Shown: positions 39,057 through 51,100 of the stretch, in pieces
Layout: the number at the start of each line of letters is the position of its first letter
Numbering within the stretch: the stretch's first letter is position 1
Source: Corynespora cassiicola
Lineage: Eukaryota; Ascomycota; Dothideomycetes; Pleosporales; Corynesporascaceae
NCBI GenBank assembly: GCA_022059125.1
Contig: JAEUWY010000002.1
Span: 4,030,001 to 4,094,000 of the forward strand
DNA: 64,000 nucleotides
Reading direction: 5' to 3'
Notes under the pieces: generated by a model
Databases searched by the model: none
What the model was told of the DNA's origin: nothing
The model's input: only the letters and a program-made list of their open reading frames with translations
Translations under genes and position numbers: made by a program

Positions 39057-41709
39057 TTACCGTCTGGAAGCAGACTTTTGCGGAACCGGGGGCGGCTCTT
39101 TGGGGAAGACGGCAGGGGGAGTCTCCTGATCGGCAACGACATCAGGGTCGAGGCGCTCAGAGACGGGACGCTGCTCCGTGCTATTGTAGCCGTCGACCCA
39201 GTTCTTAGTCGAGAACTGCAAGGCCTGCTTCTCGACGCAGCCTTTCTTGTGCTTCAACTGGTGGATGGAGCCACTTGAGACAGTAGAAGTAGACTTACTA
39301 CCCAGCTTGAAGTTGGGATTGAAGCCGGACACGGATTGGTAGTATGGAGAGACTGGCTGAGGATACCGGGTCGGATATCCTCCAGTAAGCGAAGGCGCAT
39401 ATCCAGAACCGCCATAGTAGGTGGAATAAAACCCGTTGCCAGATAAAGAAGATGGATAGCCAATTGAACCATGAAGTTTGGGAGCAACTGAGTCAGTGGA
39501 AGTAAAGGCATCAACGTAACGAGGTCGGTTGAATATCTCCTTGCTATCTGAAGACGAGGACTCAGCACCTCCGTTGGCTCCAGCTCTGACAACACTAGTG
39601 TACTTCTGCAAGGGAGTAGGCTGGATGTGGGAGCCGTTGCAGTTGGTGGAATTGACAGAGTGGAAGCTGTCATCGCTGCTCTTATCCTTTGAGGCAGTTT
39701 CATTCTTGTCCTTGGTAGGAGCGCCAACAAGCTTGGCTTTGCCAGAGCAAACCATGGCGAGCGAAGCATATCTCATGGTTGGGGTAGACTTGTCGTCAAT
39801 CTGGTCGTCGCTGCTGCTCTCATACCATCCGTCCTCGGTTGTTTCGTAATCCTCTTCTTGGAACGGGTAGGTTTTCTTGATGTCCGCCCGGGCAGAGCGA
39901 CGGAGCAAAGAGCGTGACGGTGTCTTTTCCCGATACATCATGTCTTCATACTTCTTCTTCATCTTCTTATACTCCGAATCCATGTTGTCAAGCTCCTTCT
40001 TCATCTTCTTATGCCCCAATTGCTTCTCTTCGACCTCCTTGATTAGGTGTATCCGCCCAGTGTCATTGTTGGCACGAGTTCGTAAGTCGTCAAATCTGGG
40101 CAGGGCAGTTTCCAGAGACATGCTCCCAAGATAATTGATGCTCTTGAAATCAATGGACATCATGTCCAGGGCCTCTTTTCGAATCTGCTTGAGCTTTACA
40201 GTCTCCTCTTCCATTCCAATCGCGATTTTACCGAATTCGTCGGTGCGGTCAATCTCTCTCATCGTATCAATTTGCTCCCCAAGGAGATCCATGTATTCGT
40301 ATGAGGCCTGGATTTGACGTCGCAGTTCTTCATTCTCATCATGATAGTCGTGAACCTCAGGGTAGTCCTTCTCAAAATTTCCGCTCTCAAGGTCGTCGAG
40401 CAGGTTGTTCTCGAGATGCTGGAGACCTCCGCGCACAGGAATCTGTCCGGTAACCGGTCGAGTCACACCGATGGTGTCAGTCTCGTCGTCCGAAATATCC
40501 AAGTCGCTGTCAGAGGAGACCTCATCGTCGGCGAGTTCGTACGAACTGATCGAGTCTGCATTATACTAGCTTAGCGGTGACCTAGCCCAGCCTCCAGACA
40601 GAGCATAGTCGTTGACAATGCTCAGCTCAGCTGAAGCCGACTCACCGATACTATTTAGACCATCGTTGGTGAAAGAAGTCTCTTTGATAGGCGGCAGCTT
40701 CTGCAGAGACTTGGCCCCCTTGCCCTTCCTAGTGCGAGGCTTACGCTTGCGAGCGGGGGCAGTTTGAAGAACGTCGACAGGGTGGGCTACGTCAGTGGGC
40801 AGCGCTTGGACGTGGTTGTTAGTTGGGGTTATCTTTGTGTAACTGCCCTCGTCGAAGAAAGGGTCATCACCACCGGGCATTTCGCACCGAGGAGATAGAA
40901 GACGACACACACCCATTTGTTTGTAGTGACCCACGGGCATACTGAGACTGGAGGACGTGTTTGCGCGGGTGGGAGAGATGAGTGTAAGCTGTTGTTCGAG
41001 GCCCTTGCGCATTGTCAACATCACATTGGACCTGACACCGTGGAGCTTGCGCCTTACTTGCTCCAACTGCTCCATTGACGATACGTGCTGGTCTTCGGGA
41101 TCCTTGTCGAGTTAGCAAGAGCAACATTGCGGCTTTGCACGAGGTGGGACTTACACTCATGCTCGGGGAGCTCAAGAAGCCGTGCTTTTCGAATGAGCCC
41201 AACCTTGTGTGAGAGTCCTGGCTGTCACTGACAGGCACACCCAACAGCTTGGCCGCCTTGTTGGGCGTAGCCGGAGGAATGGGACTTCCCAGAAACGGCT
41301 CGCTCTTCTCCTTGAGTCCGTGCCCGATGAATGACTTGAGCTTGAGGAGCGCGGGCATCCTCTTCTTCTTCTTTTCATCGTCAGAGGTGCCATCGGAAAC
41401 GAGACTATCTGAGCTTGCATTTGCAGATTTGACCGAGGCGGACCTCGAGGGCGTTGCCGTGGGCTGCGCCTGGCCGTTGTACGCACGCAGCTGCGGAGTG
41501 AGGAGGCCAGACTGCATGCCGGGGGGTGTAGCAATCTCTAGTGCGGGGTGCGCAGCGGTGGTTGCGATGGGGGCGTCGTGTGCGGTTGCTGTGGCGTTTA
41601 GGGTGGGCATGGTGAAGCTCGGCGGCAGTCCTGAGCGACGCTTTAGGCGACCGCGACTGTCTGCGAATGAGGCAGGTGCGCGTGGTGGCTCGCAGTTGTC
41701 ACGATCCAT
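39057..41709 (-). CDS. Unknown coiled-coil, low-complexity protein
   Basis: Three exons: 41155-41709, 40646-41102 and 39057-40555; introns 52 and 90 nt. The product is 836 residues. I do not recognise the family. The N-terminus is disordered and basic (DSRGRLKRRSGLPPSFTMP) with KKKKRMPALLKLKSFIGHGL and IPPATPNKAAKLLGVPVSD. Exon 2 begins DPEDQHVSSMEQLEQVRRKL and contains ARKRKPRTRKGKGAKSL, a likely nuclear signal. Exon 3 has an acidic start (SYELADDEVSSDSDLDISDD), a coiled coil (NEELRRQIQASYEYMDLLGE and KKMKKELDNMDSEYKKMKKK), a Tyr/Gly/Ser-rich stretch, and a Pro-rich end PKEPPPVPQKSASRR. The stop codon TAA sits inside a perfect GTAAGT donor, so an alternative C-terminal exon is possible. ATG 41709 is the first in frame. 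Confidence 0.7.
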
Positions 41710-42316
41710 CGTGGCAGCGAGGTCGACGGTGTTGTTGGCAAGCGAGTAGGGACGGTGGGTCGAAGGTGGAGGTGGTGTGGACAAGGGGACGTGGCACGCA
41801 GGAAATCTCGAGGAAGCCCAGTCCTGCGCGCAGATGGAGTGAAAGGCAAAAGAACAGCGGTGAAATGATCAATGATGGTGAAAGCCTACGCTGTCACTCC
41901 CTGTGAGCTGGCTTTGGCAGCCTTTCCCTCCATCACATCGATCAAAAGGGAGGAGAGAGAAAATACTTGACGATAAGAGAGAAACGCCGGCAAACAAACG
42001 CCCCTGACTGCTGATTTGACTGTGAATCAAACAGATGTGAATTCCTGGACATGATGTCTTGGCAATAGGGAGCACTTCACAAATGACAAACAGAGGGCAG
42101 TGTAGATAGATAGGAGCTAAGTGTACGAACCAGTGCCATCCCATGTGGCATACCGTACCGTGAATCTCGTGGGTATACAGCAAAGGTGCAACCAACCTCT
42201 ATGTCCCAAGCCCAAGTCCATCATAGCCAGCATGACGACCCCGTCAATGTGGCGGCCCAACCCAGCCTCAAAACGCCAAAGAAATCTTCAAAAATGTCAT
42301 AGCCACAGAGGCATCA
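41710..42316. promoter_or_regulatory. Intergenic, tandem minus-strand genes
   Basis: 607 bases holding the promoter and leader of the unknown coiled-coil gene and the 3' end of the lipase gene. No repeat, RNA gene or further coding region was recognised. Confidence 0.45.
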
Positions 42317-45300
42317 TCATGTCTGCCCGCGGTTCTCGCGGTTCTCGCCCTCGCGCTCCTCTTGGTCCTTGTGGAAGCTCAACCTTGCCACCTGCTCCGT
42401 TACGCCGCTACCGCTTCGTGTTCGGCTCACTTCGGGCGAAGCTGGTGTGCTTACCGAAGGCCGCAGCCCTATTTTGCTGAGGTTGCCGGACGGAGTCGTT
42501 GGGGGGCTGGTAGCCTCACGCCCCCTGCTGTGCATGCCCCCGCCATACGATTCCAACGAGTCTGGCTCGCGCTGTGAGTTGGATGATTTCCGGGGTGACA
42601 CTCCAAGCCCACGGCGGACTTCTACAGGTGAGGCACCGAGAAAGTCGGCAATCTCGGCATCGCTGGTCCCTTGTCCCTCGGGAGTGCGTGGCGTGACGGG
42701 CGACGTGGGAGACGTAGGCTTCCGCGGTTCTCCCAGCTGCAGGAATTTTTGAAAGGCCGTACGGTCGTCGTGATCGTCATCGTCATCATCCGACGTGCCC
42801 TCAAAGTACATGTCATCCCAAGAAGCAGAGTCTTTGCTTCTGATCGAGTCGGAAGTGTGCAGTCGGCGGGGTGGGTGTAGGCCGCGTGTCTGGAGTGGCG
42901 ACAGCTCATCGGCAACCTCTCTGAGCTCGCTCTCTGTGCGCTCAATGGGAGGCTGTGCAGACGCTTGTCCTTTTACATGCTCTCCATCCTCGCTAACGGG
43001 TTTGGCGATTCCTTGAGCTCGATCAATCGCAGGCTCATTCTCATCCCGAGTCTGAGCTGCGTAGCTGTCGGAAAAGTGCGTATCACACAGATGCTTAATC
43101 ACCGGCCAACCGTAGGCATTGGCAAACATGCGCCGCACGACAATGTTGTTGTGGGCATCTGGTTCCAGTCGAACCAGTACCTTTCTCCACGAAAGATCCT
43201 TGTGGTAGGCCCTGGCAATCTTTTCTTCAACCCGCATACCGCCCTCTTCCGCATTGTGGTCGGAAGAGTTGGACGCTGTGCTCTCTCCTGAGAACGACCG
43301 GCCGTAGGGCCTCTTTTTGGACGGTGGCGGCGGAATGTCTTCAGGGTGATAGACGCGGTCATGGAAGATTGTGCGTGCGCGTGTCGAAGGGTCAATGAGC
43401 CAGGTGGTTGGTGGCACGGGAGGGCTGAGAAGATCGCCAGCAGACTCGAAGATGGTCGTCTTCGGCGGAGCCGCAAGGTTAGTGGGATCATTCAGGATGG
43501 AGTCGCCGCGAGTTGCTGCTGGTCGTTTTCTAGGCTGTTCAGCATCCTGTGAGGACGACGCCGTTTCGCCGTTGGGTTCTCCGGTATCGTTTTGCACCGT
43601 CTGACTCCTCTTGAACATCTTCTTATCCCTAGCCGTGTGCTTGCCCGATGGGCGAATGTAGTTCCATAGCGTGGTCAACGTATTCGTCTGTTGTACCGGG
43701 TTGTTGACGGGCTGGCCCTCAGGATCGCGCTTCTGCCCGTCGAGGAACTGGTGAGCGCTAGGTTCTGCAGCCGCCTGCGCTTCATCATCCTGGTTCGTCA
43801 CATCTACGCCAGGCTGGGGAACGGTGGTGTCATCGCCGCTAAAGGAGGGCGAATCGACCCCCTCATTCTCGTCGTCGGAAAAGGCGACCTTGGATGGATT
43901 GGGTGACGTGTTCTGGCCAGTCAATTGGCCCCATCCCCACCCAGCGACTGTTCCCACGAGTCCCATCTCTCTCCTTGCTTTTTCGACCCTGCCTAGGCCT
44001 CTCCAGTCGAGAAAAAGCAAGCAACTGGTGCGCAGCGGCACGATGCCGTCATTGACGACATTGGAGTAGAGCGTCCTGTTCCTGAACATGCGGAGCACGA
44101 TATGCGCAGGACCCGTGGGTAGGATCCGCAGCAGTGGTTTAGCTCCCGGGTCGTCCTGCTTGTGTTGGTTCTGGGACTGAGCGCCGAGTCCGCTAACCAT
44201 GGCTGTCCACCCGCTCCTGGCCAATGTAGGGGCTCTCCACGTAAGCCCCAGGTCTTGGCCGGTCCTCCCGATCAACCCAAAATCGAGCGCAAACTTTACA
44301 TACATGGGATTCTCGTTGCTCAGGCCTAGAAAAGGCGACGCCATGGCGATGAAATTGACAGGTTTGATGTTCTCAAAAAACTGAGGCGAGTGCTTGTAGA
44401 TGTAGGCAATCGCGTACGTTTGGACAATACCTCCGAGGGAGTGGCCAATGAAGCTTATGCTTGTAAACTTGTACGCCCGCTTCGACGCATGTTCCCGGTC
44501 CTGACCCTCGTGCACACTGCTTCCTGCATGAGCAGGAATGCCCTCATCGGGCTTGTCCTTGGCCGGCGAAAACGTATTGTGCAGCTTCTTCCCCATCGAT
44601 TTCTTGATGGGTAGAAAAGGCTGGTCTGGGTACGTCAACTCCAGGACGTACTTTGCCAGTCGCTTGCCGAGATACTGGATGCCGCGCTCTGTCCGCACCA
44701 CATTCTTGTTGAAGCCGCGCACAATGACTTCCTCGTCATCGTCGTCTTCGTCCTCTGACAGCTCTTCCTGGCCGCCCGAAAGTGGAGCAGTCGACGCTTC
44801 ATCAAGGTGCTCGCGGTTGCCTGCTTTTGCCTCCTTCTCCTCTTGTCGGCGTTTTCGCCGATCCTCCCGGGCCTGCTTGGCTGTTGCGTCGATGCTCTCC
44901 TTCAGGTAGAGCATGTCGGCTCCGAGATTGCTGTGCAACCCGTGAGTGAGAATGACCAAATGGATTTTCTTCTGTTTTCGCCTGGTTTCTGGCTGCGCCC
45001 CAGGAGCTTCTGTCGACTTCCGGCGATCCGTGTGCTCCCCCTCCCCCTTCCACTCCGGGAGTTCCGGCTTATTCCACAGGCTGGTCGTGTCGTCCACGAC
45101 CATTTTGATTGCCTTGGAATAAACCCCTTTTGGATTGGCCGCGTGGCTGGTGGTGTGCGAAGCCTTTCCCTGCTGGTGGTCCTGGACCTGCCCGGGCGCT
45201 CCGTGGGTGTTACCCGTGATGGCCGTGAAGCCCAGGTCGAGGGAGCGCTCGTCGCGGGCCACAAGCAACTCATAGCTCACGGAAGCAGTCTGGGAGAATA

Positions 45301-45891
45301 TGATTTGCGATGCAACTTCGATTATCCACGTTGCACTCTTGGGCGCCTCGGATGAGCTTTCTCGGTTCCCGCCGATTTCTCGAATATGCTCCGGCACAGT
45401 CAGCCTGGCCGTCCACGAGCCGCCGGCCTTGAGATTGGGTTCGAATTCCGGGACACCCTCCTTCTTGGGCGACTCGACCTTCTTGTTGGGATTGAACGTT
45501 GAGGGGTAGGCGGCGACATGAATCGTGTAGGGTCCATGAAGATAGGCCGCGCGGAGGGGTATCGCAGACGAGTTCCGTATCCTGACATGCAAGAAGGCGG
45601 GCGATGGCAGTATCCGGTCCTCAGAGGGCGTGTATGTGACGGTATAGCTATGCGCCGTCAGTCAAAAAGTCACAGGGAAAGCTCGCGCGTCGCGCCGGGG
45701 GCAGCTCACCGCACAACCTCGCCCACCTTGACGCTCCCGGTCTGGTGCAGCAGCAGCATCCTCCGGGCGCGCTCTTGTTCGACTTGGAGCTCTTTTCGAG
45801 AGGACGACAGCAGGAAAAATGAGGGGTGGGGTTGTCTGCAGCCCGCGTCGGGAGTCTGGGAGAGTGCGTAGGTTCGAGATGTGAGCAGCAT
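42317..45891 (-). CDS. ROG1-type putative lipase / serine esterase (DUF676)
   Basis: Two exons, 45710-45891 and 42317-45647; 62-nt intron with GTGAGC donor and CATAG acceptor. The product is 1,170 residues, longer than yeast Rog1 because of disordered insertions. DUF676 proteins are alpha/beta hydrolases; yeast Rog1 is a monoacylglycerol lipase. The N-terminal part (SVKVGEVVRYTVTYTPSEDR, then FLHVRIRNSSAIPLRAAYLH) is a beta-rich domain seen in the longer fungal members. The hydrolase starts at KKIHLVILTHGLHSNLGAD. The nucleophile is Ser464 in ISFIGHSLGGIVQTYA. NDGIVPLRTSCLLFLDWRGL supplies the Asp region, and the probable catalytic His lies in DAHNNIVVRRMFANAYGWPV. Acidic DDDDDD and Ser/Pro-rich C-terminal regions follow. 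Splicing gives an unbroken domain across the junction. Confidence 0.88.
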
Positions 45892-46749
45892 TTAGCGGAG
45901 CTAGCGGAGTTCGGTAGCGGGTGCGAGGGGCGAGTTATTGGCTACCCTACTGTGACGCATCATAGGTATGGCAGGATTGCGGATAGAATCGGCAGTCTGG
46001 TAGGGGAAGGGATGGCTGTTTAAGAAACCAGATCGAGGTCACGCACTGGGGCCGAGATGGTTTCGGCACGTCATTGCTCGCGTGGCTCCCTGGCTGTACG
46101 GGTGGTCGCGCGCCCCATACGAGGTGCGCGGCGTGGATGATCCAGACTGGCCTCGCGCTCTTCTACGGGAGGAACATGTTTCAAGTAGACATTCCACACT
46201 CGCCAAACAACGCGCGATACATGCAGCAACCGATGCGAAATGTTGACTTTGGCTAGCCTCGCCGAAGCGACGTGTGCACGTGCACGGCACGTACCGTCGG
46301 AGTGCCCTTGTTCCGACGCCGACGTTCAACCTCGTTCCTACACGATGCTACCGCACAGAGGAACATGAGCAGCTCGATTTGGCCGCTTGTCCGTGTGTTT
46401 CAGTCATGGCTGGCCCGAGACATCTTATCAGCCCTGTGGCAGCCTTAGGCAGCCAAAGCCATCCGTGCAGCAGCCACGTGTCACGGCAAGACGTGCCTCA
46501 GCAAGGCTTCAATGTAGTGCAATGAAGAAGTTGGCAATGTTCTATGGGTATCTACCGGCTGCCTGACTCAAAGCTCAGGCGAAGCATCCAGAACGCCGTG
46601 AACGCCGGAAGGACAAAAGGGCAGGTCGCGTCGCGCCCAAGCACCTTCTCTATCCTGAGCCCTGGTCTCCATTGCTGCTAGCAACGCACGAAGAGCTGCC
46701 GGTTGAAGGATCTGTCAGGATCAGCGACTACTCGAAAGGATTTGCACAT
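45892..46749. other. Intergenic upstream of the lipase gene
   Basis: 858 bases. Nothing beyond short spurious open frames is seen. It contains the lipase promoter (near 45.9 kb) and the 3' end of the small gene to the right. Confidence 0.45.
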
Positions 46750-47310
46750 TCAGTACTGACCCTCGCCCTCTGACGAGTTGGTGTTAGAGGGAGGCGGAGT
46801 GCCATCTACAGAGGCATCAGCTCAGTGACCAACATCAAAACTTTTGAGTAACTCACGGGCGGCTTCTGCTGCCAGATACTGCTCATCCTGGGCTCTTTCC
46901 AAGGCCTGCTCACTGGCCACAAGTTCGGCTTCCCGCTGCTCGTCGCCAAGTGGTGGCAGTGAGGGATTGGCATGGGTGGCAGTGGGGAGTGAGGTTACGG
47001 CCTCATAGGTGGTGCCGTCCAAGATTGTGTAGCCCGAGGATGCCCACATATGCGCCTCGGCAAGAGTGATGCGAATCCAGCGGGGGCGGTTGCCGATCCG
47101 GTCGGTCACATAGTGCAGCGTTGTGTGACCATTTGCCTGGATTTCCTTCTCCAGTGCAAGCGAGAAGGTGGCGGTTTTATCTGTATCTCCATTACCAGAG
47201 GCGGGGACTGGGTCTGGGCCCGTGGGAGTGGCGGGGTCGTCTTGGTGGGCGCCCACTGTTGAGCCAGGGGCAGAAGGTGGCGGAGGAGACGCGCGAACGG
47301 CGGTCAACAT
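46750..47310 (-). CDS. Small unknown protein
   Basis: Two exons, 46857-47310 and 46750-46805; 51-nt intron with a GTGAGT donor, CTGAT branch-like site and TGTAG acceptor. The product is 169 residues of unknown function. The N-terminus (MLTAVRASPPPPSAPGSTVG) is disordered. A compact conserved-looking centre reads FSLALEKEIQANGHTTLHYV, DRIGNRPRWIRITLAEAHMW and ASSGYTILDGTTYEAV, followed by a charged helix (EAELVASEQALERAQDEQYL) and a short acidic tail ending EGEGQY. If the intron were retained, the protein would instead end RELLKSFDVGH. An additional 5' exon is possible because a GAAATTAACACAG acceptor-like string lies upstream in frame. Confidence 0.55.
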
Positions 47311-48185
47311 CTTGGAGGAAGGGAACCTGCCAACGGTCTGTGTTAATTTCGGAAGCTTGCATGCCAAAGATGACTAAGTGTTTTGGAATGAATGTGTATA
47401 CTGACAAGTCTGCTGATTCAAGGTCGCCAAGGAAGGAAACTGCGAGGCAGCAGGGGAGTCATTATATACTCTACAGCCATGCAGACCCTCACTATTCCTG
47501 ATTAAGAATCTAATAGCTAGGACCGTTCACTTTAGCTTCAAAGATAAGAGAGTGAAGTGATGCTCTTCGCGGGTGAAGGGAATATTCAGTTTCTCGCCTA
47601 GCGAACAAAGAGGCTTTGGTAGCAAGTGTAAGCACCTCAGTCTCTGAGCAATTACCAAAACATTTCCATTTGTCAAACGCGACTTGTTCGTACCTAGCTT
47701 TGATAAGTCAAGACAAACATGTACGGAAAAGTCTCATCGTTGGTGTTGCTCCAGGCTCATGGTCAAAAGTGATTAGGGTCCAAATCTGCAGGTGTTGGAC
47801 TATAAACACAACTTTGAAGTACATGACCAAGGAATACATTGCCCTGGAAAGTGATGCAATAGATACAGATAAAGAGACATGCATACTGATATATGTCGTC
47901 AGTTCTGCTGAACCCTAGCCAAAGCATGCCCTTTGTTCACCTCTGAAAACAGCAACTCGCAACGCAGTATGTAGAACGCAGACTTGAACAATGCATTACG
48001 CTCATATCCCTAATGGAGAAGGGTATCTAGAAGAAAAAGGCCTTCGCCGTGATTTGCATACATAAGACGCCAAAGGCCCAGCACTATATCATCAACGATG
48101 CCGTGCCTGAACCTCTCAGCCAAGACAAAAGGGAACCGCCATACGCCGCTCATGCAATGACGCCACAAGTATAACGAGCACCGGG
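47311..48185. other. AT-leaning intergenic region
   Basis: 875 bases between the small gene and the 3' end of HIR3. Short open frames only. No repeat, RNA gene or transposon sequence was recognised. Confidence 0.45.
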
Positions 48186-51100
48186 TCACTTCTCGTCAGC
48201 TGTCTCTTGGTCTTCCTGCTCTTCCTCCTCGTCATTCACCTCATCTTCCGCCTCATCTGGTCCCGATTCCGTCTCGGTCGCAGTGTCCATTTTCCCTTTT
48301 CCTTTGTTAGCTGCGAGGTTGGGGAACAAAGGCTTTTGGCTTGCAGATATGGCACGGACGCCTGCCTGCTGCGCCATCTCCTGAACCTCCGATTCGTCCA
48401 ACTCGCTGAGCTCGCTTTCGTCGTCTGCATCGTCGTGTACGGAAGCTGGCGCGCTCCTCTCGACGTCGGTGACGCTGGCCGCGGCGGTGACAGTTCCGCT
48501 ATTCGGAACTTGGAGCTGCTCGCTTGATGTTGTGGCCGCGGGTTCAGCTGCCTTGTCTGGCGATTCGCGAGCCGGGGCGGGGAGTGCCATGTGCGTCGTC
48601 GCAGGCGGGGATCGGATGGGAATCGTAGTCGATGTAGCGCCGATAGGTTTCTGGGCGCAAGCCTCAGCCCGTCGCGCAATTTCACGCCGACCGACTGCCT
48701 TGGCTCGCGATTTTGGAGCTGGCTCAGGCGGTTGTTGAGGTTGCTGAGCCTGCAAATGGCTTTGAAGTATGCCAAAGGATTGATTACTCGATTCTGTAGT
48801 CGAGCCGTCGGCCTGCGAGTGCATCAACGAAGATACAGGCACAGAGCCACCGGGTTGTTGCACTGCAGGATTTACCGTGCTTTGCGATGTGGGGGGTTGC
48901 TGCTGCTGCTGCTGCTGCTCCGACGGCAACGGCGGAAGCGTCTGGCCAACCGAGGTGTAAAGTTGAGCAAACGTGTCTCCGATAAGATCGTCAATGACAA
49001 CCGCCTTCATCAGGCCGTTGTTGATGCGCTTGAGCTCGATTGCATCGCGCAGAACGTCGAGCACCGGGTGCTGCGTGGCAGGGTTCTGAGACCAGGCCTC
49101 CAGTCGGGCACTTTTGGTCGCAAACTCCTCGCCATTCAGGGATCGGAATGCAGTGTCTTCGTGGCCGTCGGGGATCTTGCCCATCCGTCGCAGCATCTTC
49201 AAATATCGCAGGCAGAGCTCATTCCAAAGCTTGGAATGCTCGAAGAAGTCTGTCTGCTTCCTTCGCACCCGCCTGGCTAGCATCTCCATGTTCACCTTGT
49301 CGCCAGTCTGGTCCAAAAGGTGGACGAAAAACTTGGTATACCGAGTAGTGTACACAAAGTGTCGTCCGGGCCGCTCATTCTCTGGCTTCCAGACCTGTAC
49401 TGCCATGGTCTTGGTGAACATTTGCTGCGTAAGCTCGTGCTTGGCACCATGGGCAACCATCATGTCGCTGGAGTCATCGTAGATGACATGTGCTGAGCGC
49501 GCAATGATGCGATGGTGCCAGGCAGACTTGTCGGCGGCGCGAAGTGCCTTGAGCACAGCGAGAATATACCTTTCCCAATCATCCGAGCCTTCTGGGCTGG
49601 GAATGTTTTGCGAGTAAGAGGTGTGCTTGATGATTTCCTCTGCTCTCCGAGTGTCAATGGCCTTGCGATGCACAAGCTTGTAGGCGACCGAAACGAGCTT
49701 ATAATGAGGCTCCAAAATCGGTTCTCCGCCACGGCCCTTCTTCTCCGGCAGGGTCTCAATGGCAGAGATGAATGAGTCGACAACCTCATCCAAAGAGGTT
49801 CCGTTCGGGTATATCGGTATGTGCTCCCCTCTAGATTGGGCAATAGCGGCGTCTGCATTGTGGCAGAACATCTTCCACTGACACTTGCCAAGCATAAAGT
49901 AATTCCACCATTTGTCGGGGTTAATCTGGATCGCTCGCTTGTATAGGACGCCTGCAAACTTCCAGGCCGTATACGGCGACAGCGGGCTGAACGGGATGCT
50001 CTGGTAGACCATTTGAGATGCACTTGCGCTATAAAACTTGTGCTCGGTCTCGCGAATGGTAAAGGCAGCCATGCCGAACGGCTCCCTCGACGATGAGTAA
50101 ATCCTATTTCCGAAATCCGTGTACATTTGCGACACCTTGGCCTGGCCGTCGGTGCTGGGGTCTGCATCGCGGACCGCGCAGGCCACTGCCATAGTATAGC
50201 AGTGAATCGCAGCGCGTTGGAAGTTGATGAGTTCCACGCTGTTGCTGTTCATCTTCTCTGCGCTCCACAAGACGGCTTCTTCGAGCTGTGTGTCATTGGC
50301 CTGCGCCAAGCGGTACCACGTCTCCCATTGGTCAATAGAGTACTCGAGGTCTTGGAGAAAGAATGCTTGAGCGAAATTGAGATCTTCAGTAGGACCAGCG
50401 CCCTGGCGCTTTTGGGATCGGAATTTATTCAGGGCAATGTTGCCCATCAAAAAATACCAGCCTTTAGCTGCCGCTACTGCTGCTTCCGAAGGTATGGGTT
50501 TGGTTGAGATTGAATCCACGCCTTTGAGGCAGTTGAACAATGATATGGGATTTATCGGTGATTTGAAATGAGTGGTAAGCATCTTTCGGTTCAGAGAAAT
50601 GTCTTCGTTCGTCTTGGGTCTACCAAGTGCACCATGTATCTTGTCGATGCTGACCTTGAGATCAGTCTTTGCCAGGTCTTTGATGTCGACCTTCTCCACT
50701 TGGGTGAGTACGAATGGCAGCAGGCTCAGTGCAGTCCGCTTGTCGAGTATATCGGGTGACGATCCAAATTCTTGGAGATCCGAAGGATCCGTAAAGAGCT
50801 TCAGTCCGTAAAGATCGTACAGAACTTGCGCCAGCTCGTTGTCGCGGTTGCCTGAGTCGGATACGTCATCTATGCGAAGGATTTCGTCTTTTTCTAGCCT
50901 TAAGAACTGCCGCCCGGCCATGTGAGAGTAGCCGCGCACTCCGGTGGCATGATGGACATGGCGGAGAAACTCAAAGTGCTCATCGGAAGGAATCGCAAAC
51001 TCTTTGGGCATCTGAGAAATGCCTTCCTTGAGCAGGTAGTACTGGAGCATCCACAGTCGCATGTGAACGTCGTTGAGCCTTGCAATCATGTTGGGAAATG

